From: HOT-345 sp963531535
GTDB taxonomy: Bacteria > Patescibacteriota > Gracilibacteria > Absconditabacterales > Absconditicoccaceae
Assembly (NCBI GenBank): GCA_963531535.1
Contig: CAUSGX010000007.1
Span: 1-55,822, forward strand
Reading direction: 5' to 3'
DNA length: 55,822 bases
Shown here piece after piece: positions 21,142 through 34,080 of this stretch (its first letter is position 1; the number at the start of each line of letters is the position of its first letter). The position numbers and the translations under genes were made by a program. Under the pieces are notes generated by a model. The model ran no database searches. It was not told the origin of the DNA and worked only from the letters and a program-made list of their open reading frames with translations.

Positions 21142-21408
21142 TCAAAATAAAGCAGATTTTATTTTTTCCCATCGAGTTTTCCCTTTTTTAATTGAAGGTT
21201 CAAATTCAGTTTTTTCTATTCTCTTGTTCTCAACCGTTGAATCAAGTTGAGTAGTTAGAATATCTTCAGCTGCTAGTTCCTCATTGCGATGGTAGAGTTC
21301 AGATTTTTTTTGAATTTCTGGAACCTTTCTCATATTTTCTTTCATTTTTCTGATTTGAGAGGGAGAAAGCCTTTTTACTCTACCTCCTCATCAATAACTT
21401 TCTTGCAT
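21142..21408 (-). CDS. small basic hypothetical protein with Gly-rich start
   Basis: 88 residues, starting MQESYGGGGRVKRLSPSQIRK; the first two Gly of GGGG are TGA TGA. The remainder is polar and charged, with no membrane segment. The gene lies 27 bp after pilT and 16 bp before the coiled-coil gene, so it is very likely co-transcribed. Function not recognised. Confidence 0.65.
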
Positions 21409-21435
21409 TTTATTATTGTTAAGCAGATAAAAGAT

Positions 21436-22515
21436 TTAAGACTGAGGAGCTTGAACTTTCATCACTGTCTCGACTTCCTTAGTATGAACTAGTCATTTAT
21501 CTGTTAGTTTTTTTGCATATTGAGACATAGAAATCATACCAAGTGAGCTCGAAGACTCGATCAAAGCCTCTACTTGACTAATATCTCATTTCTTAAGGTG
21601 ATTTTTAACAGCAATAGTATTAAGCAAGAGTTCAAATACTCCGATTCTTGAGTCAGTGTTTGCCATTTTTACTAGCATCTGAGACTGCACTCAGAGGAGA
21701 ATATTAGCGAGCCTAATCGCCACATTTTCCTGCATATTTGCCGGGAAAAACGAGAGGAATCTGGTCAAAGTATCAGCAGCAGAGCTAGTATGTAAAGTAC
21801 TAAAAACTAAGTGTCCACTTTCTGCGACACTAAGCACAGTTTCTGCGGTCTCAGTATCACGAATCTCTCAGACAAATACGATATCCGGGTCTTGTCTCAT
21901 GAGTCCCTTGAGCGCGTTCTTAAAGGATCGGCTATCATGTCCAATTTCTCTTTGGGAGATGATGCACTTATTTGGTTTAAATACAAATTCAATTGGATCT
22001 TCAATAGTTATAATATTTTCATTTCTAATTGAGTTGATATATTCCAGCATTGAAACAATTGAAGTTGATTTCCCACTTCCTGTTGGTCAGGTAACGAGGA
22101 AAAGTCATTTTTTTGCGGTTAAGATACTTGATTTTAGTGTATCTGCCTGATTAGAAAACATCATTTCTTCAAGTCTCTTAACAGTATTATTGATTTTTCT
22201 CATTACAATTCAGATCTTCCCGGTTTCAAAAAAAGCATTTACTCTATAGGTTGTCCCATCTTTCCCCTCATAGGCAAAATCACTCTCCCTATCACAGATA
22301 AATTTATCAAAACTCTGAGTATTATTTTGAAATAGTTGCTTCAAAATGACTTCCATCATCTCCATATCTAGGAGGGGAAGTGCTTCATCTTTGATAATAT
22401 CTCCATTGAATCTATACGAACTTCTTCCATGACAGGTCAGATGAATATCAGACACTCATGGATTCGATGAGATAGTTGAAAGTATAGAGTCAATATCAAT
22501 TCTAACAGTATTCAT
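21436..22515 (-). CDS. pilT: type IV pilus retraction-type ATPase PilT
   Basis: 359 residues. SDIHL N-terminal motif, MRKI, Walker A GPTGSGKST (residues 143-151, first Gly TGA), Asp box ENIITIEDPIEF, Walker B region GLMRQDPDIVFVGEIRD and His box FSTLHTSSA are in the normal order for PilT/PilB-family secretion ATPases; length fits PilT. It would power pilus retraction and possibly DNA uptake. First gene of a compact (-) operon of five genes that ends with two pilin-like proteins. Confidence 0.92.
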
Positions 22516-22657
22516 GCAGTTAGTCAGAAGCTAAAATCTTCACACTAAAGTATACTCATAACTTTAGATTTGTCAAAAAAATCACCACAAAGAAAAACCT
22601 CTTTATTTACATTCTGGGATTTATATATTATGATAATACTTTTACCTTTCTTTAAAG

Positions 22658-23560
22658 ATGAAAAAAATCTGGTTTATTCTTGGTATCCTCTTAGTTTGAG
22701 GATGACTTTCTTTATGCTGAATAAAGCACTTTGCGACTACTACAGACTATCATCTATCAGATTTTTTTACTTTTAGAAAATGGGATACTATAGGGGTTCA
22801 GATGGTAGTACAAGGTAGCAAAAATGCAGACATATTCAATTTGCAGCTAAGCTGAGAGTTAGTTCTAGATTCTGGAAATACATATTGAGAATTAGAATTA
22901 TACTTTTCACAAAAAACTAATAAACTCTGATCTGACCTTTCTTTCTCTACTGTTAGTCAGGTTTTGTTGGACAAAGAGGAACTTTACCTTTCTCCATCAT
23001 CTCTAGAAATCTTCTGATGAACCGGTAATATCGCGAATAACTTTTACTCGAAACTTTCCTCTGATTTAATTGGAAAGACACGAAAAATTCCACTAAAAGA
23101 GACTAATTTCACTATGGGAAGCGGATATCTTCTATCAGAACTCCTTAATGCACTTAGTAATGATGATCTCTCAGGCGTAGCAACCGTGATACAGAAACTC
23201 CCACAGTTTTCATGATGAAGATTTATTGTTGATTGAGAGCTATGAGGAAGCTGATCGGATAAAATTAACTCATTCTCACTTCAGTGAGATCAGCATATTT
23301 TTTCACTCTCTCTTCTTAGTCTCTCAAATTCCCTTAGAATCACCTGAAAAGCTAATCAGTTCTCTTATATATTAAATCTCTCTGAGAAAAAAGGTAGAAA
23401 AATCTGATCATTAGAGATCATGAACATCTTGTCTCCAAATGAGAAAGTTCAGGTTTCTTTCTCTCTATTCCCTCTTAAAGAAAAAAAGTCTTTACAAATA
23501 CTTCCAAATGTCTATAGTTCTTTGCAACACTATTTGGAAAATCTAAATAGAGCTTTTTAA
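22658..23560 (+). CDS. exported hypothetical protein, hidden by heavy TGA use
   Basis: 300 residues. An N-terminal signal/anchor (KKIWFILGILLVGGGLSLCG) is followed by a beta-rich extracellular domain. Of its 28 glycines 16 are TGA, so no ORF of useful length is seen with the standard code. The LSLCG segment could serve as a lipobox, but the preceding positions are not fully typical. Proteins with a similar plan sit next to pilus genes, but I do not recognise the family. It is divergent from pilT and 18 bp upstream of the following lipoprotein gene. Confidence 0.75.
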
Positions 23561-23578
23561 TTCTTATCATTATATGAG

Positions 23579-25429
23579 ATGAAACTAAAACAATGATTGT
23601 ATCTCGCTGGAGCTAGTCTCTTAACGCTCGTGGTTGCTGCCTGCGGGAATAGAGCTCCAGAGCTTAGCTTTGAGGAAACCCTAAATGTGTATAATAAGCA
23701 GAACGAGACTTTTGCTAGCCTTGTTTCTTTGATGAGTTCTGATGGACTCTCTCAGACCTCTACAAAAGGGACTATCAGTGTAAACGTTGCTAAGCAAGGA
23801 GAGGGAAAGATCGTAGTAGATAGCGAATCTTTCACCAATCCAAAGACAAAAGAGGCCGAAGCATCAGTAGAACTTAATGCAGATGCAAATATCTCTGATG
23901 AGTCTGCTGGTATTGCAGGAAAGGTTGCTGCCAAACTTGGATTAAATGTTTTGATTCAGGATGCGAAATTTTTCCTTAAGCTATCAAACCTAGATATCAC
24001 AGCCGACGAAAAAAATCAGCAGAGTATTGCTATGGTCAAAGGAATGATTGAATGATTTAAGGGGAAATGGATTAAGGTTGATAATCAAGAATTCGCTACG
24101 CTCCTAGAAACTTCTCGAAAATCTGGTGCTCAAAAATTTGATCCAAAGGAATTTCTTACGAATGACCTTTATAAAAATCCAACTTCAACAAAGTATGAAG
24201 GACAACCTGCTTGGAAGGTTGAGCTTGATCAGGAAGTACTCAAACAGCAGATTAAAAAAGTGATGGAATTCAGTATTAAGAATGCTGCTTCTGCTCTAAC
24301 AGGAGAGCAGGCTGAGGAATTCAAACTTCATGAACAAGAACTGAATGCTCAGCTTGAAAAAACTCTTGCAGATCTGAAAATAGAAAATACTGATACATAT
24401 TTTGTGATTTACGGAGATGATAATGTGAAATGGATTGCTAAAAACGTTGACATTAATTTACAAGGTGTAAAGCTCAATGTTCAGCAATCAGCTACAGCTG
24501 ATACTTCAAAAGGAAAAATCACAGTTACTCCAGCTACTCAAACAGAAAAAGCAGAAACTATTGTGATAGATTATACTGTAAAAAAGGTTAATAAGACAAA
24601 TTATGACTTTACAGTACTTATTTCTGATGGAACAGCGAACTCAAAAGTAGTAAAAATTGAAGGATCTTTAGCTCTTGCTCTTTCTGAGAAGGGATTCTCT
24701 ATTAAGCCAGACTTCTCAGTTACTTATCAAGATGTGACTGCGAAGGTTCAGGGAGAATATAAGGTAAATCTAATTGATGCTCATACATTTACTGCTCCAA
24801 CTGAAACTATTGATGCGAAGGATCTCCTTGGAGGACTGATTCCAGGATTAGCTAGTGATGCTGATTTTTCAGGAGATGAGGAAGAAATCGTTGGTCTTGA
24901 AGAAGTTGCTCCTCTTACTGGTGCACAAGCAGCTACGAGAGATACTGCTAGACAAAAGTATCTTGCTGATTTGACGAATGCTATAGAAATGTATATGGCT
25001 ACTAAGGGTGAATACCCAGCTCAACCAGCAAATGGAGATACTTCAAAACTAACTGTCTTCGTAGAAAGGGGATATCTCAGAGAGCTTCCATCAGACCCAC
25101 TAAAAACCACAGCTGCTGTTAAAGTTGGAAGCGACAATAAAACAAATGGAGCTCAGGGGCAATTCACTTATAGATTGATTAAATCAAAGGATGGTAAGGA
25201 TGCAGGATCATACCTTCTTGCTGCGAGAGCAGAAAGCTTAAATATTGCAAATGCTACGAGTAAGATGCTTGAGTCGGTATCTAGCTCAACAACATCAAAA
25301 AATTTCGAGGATCTATGTGAAACAATAACAAAAGACTCAAGCAAGGCAACTTCTACTTCTCCAGACCCTAAGACTAAATCTTGTAATGTGAAGGGTGAAG
25401 AAGATTTGAGATATGTTCTTGTTAGATAA
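23579..25429 (+). CDS. lipoprotein with C-terminal pseudopilin-like domain
   Basis: 616 residues. A lipoprotein signal peptide (LYLAGASLLTLVVAAC) has the lipobox Cys at about residue 22, followed by a long beta-rich extracellular region. Near residue 440 the sequence ATRDTARQKYLADLTNAIEMYMATKGEYPAQ is very close to the post-helix segment of type II pseudopilins and type IV pilins (DAxR..DL..I..AL..Y...G.YP), then FTYRLIK, AARAES and a terminal Cys pair. The pilin transmembrane helix is absent, so a globular pilin head seems to be fused to a lipoprotein. Two TGA codons. Confidence 0.8.
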
Positions 25430-25460
25430 TTACTCCTAATCAGAATAAATAACTAAAAAG

Positions 25461-25490
25461 CTGACTTTCATTGTTGAGAGTCAGTTTTTT
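25461..25490 (+). terminator. rho-independent terminator
   Basis: CTGACT/AGTCAG stem with T run, 32 bp after the lipoprotein stop. A second hairpin, AATCTG/CAGATT, follows at 25533-25548. Confidence 0.8.
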
Positions 25491-25568
25491 CTCTCTATTA
25501 GTTTATCTTAAGTTCTAAAAAATCAAAAAAGAAATCTGATTTCAGATTCTTTTTCATTTATAGAGTAT

Positions 25569-26717
25569 TTAGTTTTCATCTTTTTTTATCCTCGGAATGA
25601 TTAGACTATTGCTTATGCAGCCCATTGGATCGATCTCAGCGAGGAGATAGCTAAGTAAACTACTAGCATATGCTCCCGTTGGTAGTCCAAACTTGAGTAA
25701 GAGATCTCAGCTATCCCATTTCCACTCTAACGATTGAGGAGCTACTCGAAGTGGTCTTCTAAAGCCATAGAGCTTATAAAATCTAGAAACCTCTACCCCA
25801 TGAGGGAGAAATTTACTCTGTTTGATCAGTTCTTCGTCCCACTTTCTCGCCTCACTTCCACTTGGTGCTAAGAGTTGGTTATCTCCTAGGACACATCCTG
25901 TAGAAAACCATTTCCCTTCCTCATAATCACTCACAAAACTGAAATGATCAGGTTCGAAAAAATCTGATTTTTCTTGTTCTTGCTTGCATTTCCAATAGTC
26001 GAAATGATGGAGTTTCCCTCCTTGATATACAGCAACTTTTGTACCAAAGGCATTGTACTGATTGACCATAATATCTCAGTCTAAAATCTTTTTCCCATTA
26101 TTAAATCTCTGGAGTAAGAGTTCATTAAACCATAAGCTTCCAAATGCTTGGAGTTTAAATCTTACTTCATAGCTGAGCTTCTCTCTCACTCCTTCAATAA
26201 AGAGTGGTTCAACTTTTTTATAGTTCTTATTTCCTTTTCAAAATCTTTGCACTCAAAAAGCATTGGGAAAACCAGATCTTTTTACCTCTTCGATCTTTTC
26301 TTCGAGGGCTTGTATTTGTTTATTATCTAATGCACTCCTCTTTCTTAGCCTAATTTCAAAAAGGTTCCCCTTATTCTTTCCCACAGCAAGAGGTTCTGTG
26401 TGCCAGCTTGAGCTGAGAAGTCTTACTTTTTGTTTGAGAAAATGAGAAATCTGATCAATACCTCAGCATTGCTTGATTTTCTTTTTGTAGATACTAAGCC
26501 GCTGTCTAGTGATCCCAGCTTTATCTTTGAGGCCTGCAATGCCGATATCTTCTCTTTTGAGTGGAAGGTTCTGTATCAGGTGTTCGACGACCTCCATAGT
26601 ATTGATTCCTCTCTTTTCAAAGAAAATATAGTAGCTCTCGCCATGTCCACGCAGAACTTCCTCTAAAACCTCCTCAACGACAAAATCTTCGATCTGCTCC
26701 TTAAATGTAAAATGCAT
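25569..26717 (-). CDS. truD: tRNA pseudouridine synthase D family protein
   Basis: 382 residues. The catalytic Asp is D65 in AGLKDKAGITRQ. Also present are NAFGVQRFGKGN and, near the end, GDNQLLAPSGSEARKWDEE and GFRRPLRVAPQSLEW, the family's signature order. TruD makes pseudouridine 13 in tRNA. The C-terminal part is longer than in E. coli TruD, with a TRUD-insert domain. Its ATG overlaps the stop of the phosphatase-like gene by one base (TAATG), so the pair is translationally coupled. Glycines are TGA in several places. Confidence 0.9.
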
Positions 26718-27364
26718 TAAAAACTACTAGGTCCATATAAATGCTGTCTTTCGTTGAAAGATTGCTGGATCCACCTTTCATTTAAATGTTGAAATCTTGT
26801 GATCGAGCAGGGAGTCGTGACCGCACACATTGAGTCTTGCTTTCCCAATAAAAGGGAAATCAGATAGGAGTTTACGATAGGACTTCCAACGACCAAGACC
26901 GAAGCATTAGAGGGATAGTGGTGGGTTAGATCCCACAAAAAAGCCTGGACGCGATTGAGCACCTCGTTCTGACTTTCATTGCTATTTAAAAATCCACTCA
27001 TTCCATCTTGTTTGATAAAGAGGCGATTTAGAATATCAGTAGGATTTGCTCCTATTTTTTTCTCCTGATTGAAGAGATGTTCCTTTGTGAGTTTATCGCA
27101 GATGTCAGCATCCTTTTCTCTGAGATTGGAATCTACAATAATATGAAAATTCTTATGCTCCAGCTCCTCTACAATTAGGTCCGCAGTGGTCCTTCTATAT
27201 CCAAAATCACTACAAAAAATAAAGTCAAACTGCTCGTCTCTAAGTGCTTTTGCTAATCTAAGAGACTCTAATACTCATTTCTCAGAGAGTCTATCATTAC
27301 ATTTTCCTAGTGTCGTAGAGTGGGTATTGATGTGATCTCCGTTACAAGTGATGACAAGTTGCAT
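26717..27364 (-). CDS. degenerate histidine-phosphatase-like protein
   Basis: 215 residues with the plan of the histidine phosphatase (phosphoglycerate mutase) superfamily: LSEKGVLESLRLAKALRDEQFDFIFCSDFGYRRTTADLI corresponds to the G...A..la..L......i.SpL.Ra..TA region. But the N-terminal RHG motif is replaced by TCNGD (MQLVITCNGDH) and the second catalytic His (usual SHG) is replaced in VVGSPIVN. It is therefore very probably not a phosphatase. It is coupled to truD by stop/start overlap and may bind a ligand or partner. Confidence 0.7.
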
Positions 27365-27371
27365 GCCACTA

Positions 27372-27656
27372 TTAGCTTAATAAGTAAATAAGGACTAATA
27401 TTCCTACTATCCAAACAAATCCAATTAGATAGAATCTCCACAAAAAGGCTGATTTTACTGTCTTATGTCTAAAAAAACCAATAGCTCCGATAGCGCCTAT
27501 TCGTCCCCCCATCATACTGAGGATGAGAAGCGTTTTTTCACTGATTCTCCATTTCCCTTTTTGGGCCTTATACTTATCGAGCCCTCGTATACAAAAAGTG
27601 ATAACCGTAATAGAAAATAGATAAAATCATACTATCTCCAATAAAATCCTCTCCAT
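27372..27656 (-). CDS. DUF1294 family small membrane protein
   Basis: 94 residues. The central motif DKYKAQKGKWRISEKTLLILSMMGGRIGAIGA and the FFRHKTVKSAF segment are the DUF1294 signature (DK..A..g.wRI.E..L......GG..Ga...m..frHKT.K..F). Three hydrophobic segments. Function of the family is not known to me. It is 8 bp upstream of the phosphatase-like gene and likely in one operon with it and truD. One TGA. Confidence 0.88.
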
Positions 27657-28054
27657 ATTATACCAAAATATCTTAAAATTTTTTCTGTTCTGTATTCTTT
27701 GTCTCCTATTATAGGAATACTTCAAAAAAAATCAAATTCTTTCATTAATCAAAAAAAGATAGTATTTTATCTTACAATAATAAAACGTCTTAAATTATGA
27801 GAAATTATAGGTAGTTATTGTAGTAAAAGTCTAAAAAAACAAAAAAGACAAGAAATCTGATTTTTCTCTCATTTTTTTGATTTTTCTGAGAATTAATTTT
27901 TTGATATGACCCAAAAAGGAGAAAAATACCAATTTTAACCTTACTTAAAAAAAATGAAAAAAACTCTTGCATTTAGGGGGGAGATTTGTATTATGATACA
28001 CGCAATCAAGAAGCAAAAGATTTGAAGTGATACAGTGTGAGTGATTGTGATGTG
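27657..28054. other. AT-rich intergenic region upstream of the rRNA locus
   Basis: No gene seen. It contains one copy of AAATCTGATTT (27853-27863) and the rRNA promoter at 27967-27994. Confidence 0.7.
27967..27994 (+). promoter_or_regulatory. rRNA operon promoter
   Basis: TTGCAT (27967-27972) and TATTAT (27989-27994) with a 16-bp spacer that contains a run of six G. A TATGAT overlaps at 27992-27997 as an alternative -10. Confidence 0.55.
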
Positions 28055-28093
28055 ATCCTTAACAATAGCATAATATATTACACTATTTCTTAG
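28055..28093 (+). other. 5' arm of the 23S rRNA processing stem
   Basis: ATCCTTAACAATAGCATAAT and the following bases to CTATTTCTTAG are almost perfectly complementary to 31037-31073, enclosing the 23S gene as expected for an RNase III-type processing stem. Confidence 0.85.
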
Positions 28094-28095
28094 TA

Positions 28096-31032
<2,937 letters not shown>

Positions 31033-31036
31033 TTTT

Positions 31037-31073
31037 CTAAGAAATAGGTAATATATTATGGTATTGTAAGGAT
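31037..31073 (+). other. 3' arm of the 23S rRNA processing stem
   Basis: CTAAGAAATAGGTAATATAT and the next 17 bases complement 28055-28093 with few mismatches. Confidence 0.85.
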
Positions 31074-31147
31074 ACAAAGAGAAAAAAGTCAGAATTCTAT
31101 TGCGTTTACAAAGTAGATCGCTATAGTCTGACTCGTCATTTCTAATA

Positions 31148-31268
31148 ACGGTGGTGCTGATGCGGTATATGGAAACACCTGTTCCCATTCCGAATACAGA
31201 AGTTAAGCATATACTGGTCGATGATACTGGTTCTATCAGGGCTGGGAAAGTAGGTTAGTGCTACCATT
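31148..31268 (+). rRNA. 5S ribosomal RNA
   Basis: About 120 nt. GGTGGTGCT pairs with AGTGCTACC at the ends; CACCTGTTCCCATTCCGAAT and GAAGTTAAGC are typical 5S segments. It lies about 115 bp after 23S and 66 bp before 16S. Ends approximate. Confidence 0.93.
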
Positions 31269-31288
31269 AATAGAGATGGATCTCTATT
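31269..31288 (+). other. short hairpin between 5S and 16S
   Basis: AATAGAGAT/ATCTCTATT inverted repeat without a T run; more likely a processing signal than a terminator. Confidence 0.4.
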
Positions 31289-31302
31289 ACACAAGCGATC
31301 TT

Positions 31303-31333
31303 TAATAGTACTAAAAAGAGATAAAGTGTGAAA
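31303..31333 (+). other. 5' arm of the 16S rRNA processing stem
   Basis: AATAGTACTAAAAAGAGATA and the next 11 bases complement 32859-32888 with few mismatches. Confidence 0.8.
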
Positions 31334-31334
31334 C

Positions 31335-32833
<1,499 letters not shown>

Positions 32834-32858
32834 AAACATTCAAAAATTATACACTTTG

Positions 32859-32888
32859 TTCACTACTTTATCTCTTTTCAGTACTATT
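32859..32888 (+). other. 3' arm of the 16S rRNA processing stem
   Basis: TTCACTACTTTATCTCTTTT and the next 10 bases pair with 31303-31333. Confidence 0.8.
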
Positions 32889-32898
32889 GATTAGAAAG

Positions 32899-32929
32899 AA
32901 ATCTGATGAAATATTCAGATTTTTTTCTT
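32899..32929 (+). terminator. terminator of the rRNA locus
   Basis: AAATCTGA/TCAGATTT stem with an 8-nt loop and a T run, directly after the 16S processing stem. Confidence 0.8.
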
Positions 32930-34080
32930 TTTTTGTTGTAATTATCTACTGTCTTATTTATTACTCTCCTGTCTACGAGGCTGCGGTACATTCATTATAG
33001 TGGAAGCTTTGCCAATGTTGTCACTGCTGACTATAACAGGATTCCTTCAGGCTATCATTTAAAGAAGAACGATAATGACTCATGATGATTTAAGTTATGG
33101 TCTAGAAAAAATGATAAATAGTTGAGTGGCAAATCAGGTGCTTTACCGAGATTCTTTTGCTATTTTGATAATAATATTCTTGATCACTAGAAGGACCTTT
33201 AGGTATACTTTACTTGGCTATATCCTCTTAAAGGAGAACTGAACTCTTATTATTGCGAGATGAACAATAGCAAGTCATGGAATCTAGCTATAGTTTAATA
33301 GTTTTGGTAAATACCTAAATTGCTTCGTTGCTGTTTGTTATGGCTTTTGGTCATCACGAGCGTGTGAGATAAATATCGTAATCTCTCCATGACTCTTCAG
33401 AGTTGTTAGCGATTTTAAGTACTTTATTATATTTATAATAATCATATTGAGCTCTACTTTCGTATCTTTCCTAAGGGGTAAGTTAGTCTATTTTTTCTAT
33501 ATATGTATATATAAGGATCTATAAATATATATTATATCACAAAAATCAGAAAATGGTGGTCTTTGAAATCAGATTTTTTGATTTTATATAATTGATAAAA
33601 TAGGGATATGGACTTGATAAAGTAAGATTTTTGGGACAGATAAATATAATAAATAGAAAAAAATTGTCACATAAAAAAAAATCTATCGTAAACCACAATG
33701 CAAGAATGTAGCCAGTGAGGGAATAGAGAGGCTAGAAGCCAAGGACATTCTTACTAGAAATGACACAACTTGTCAGAATGGTAAAAAATGTCTTGATTTC
33801 AGACTTGATATTCCTACACTCAAGCACAAGTTGTCTATGTGGAGACATAGAAAACAGCTTAAAATCTATCTTGAGAATTTAAAGCTTAGGGTGAGAAGAA
33901 ACGAGAAAAAGAGAAATCAGAGTTTTTTTATTTTGGTGTATGCCAGTATAGAGAGAAGATGATGACTCTTGGACAAGGAGTATGACTACTTTAAGTAGAG
34001 AATTTGAAAGGTACTACATTCTAAGATGGGCTTTGTAAATGCTCATCGAAAAAGCTTTTTATATTTAATTTACACAGAGA
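32930..34080. other. gene-poor region after the rRNA locus
   Basis: No convincing intact gene in about 1.15 kb. It holds short open stretches without good starts: a frame ending at a TAG near 33119 containing SFANVVTADYNRIP, an ATG frame at 33075-33287, and the remnant at 33675. It also holds decayed REP-like palindromes near 33240-33290 and 33325-33405, and one AAATCAGATTT (33566-33576). This looks like a graveyard of mobile or repeated DNA. Confidence 0.5.
33675..33998 (+). pseudogene. possible decayed transposase fragment
   Basis: An open frame of 107 codons between stops, with no ATG, GTG or TTG near its beginning. Reading from KKIYRKPQCKN it contains TTCQNGKKC and ends with IYLENLKLRVRRNEKKRNQSFF, which distantly recalls the C-terminal IERHNLNLR...KRL.RK..SFS segment of IS1-type transposases. 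No inverted repeats or partner fragment could be confirmed. The chance of such a long frame arising in AT-rich DNA is low but not negligible. The assignment is weak. Confidence 0.3.

Noticed and set aside
33075..33287. Possible 70-codon gene starting ATG ACT CAT
   Set aside because: The last third overlaps a decayed REP-like element and no family is recognisable; left as part of the gene-poor region.
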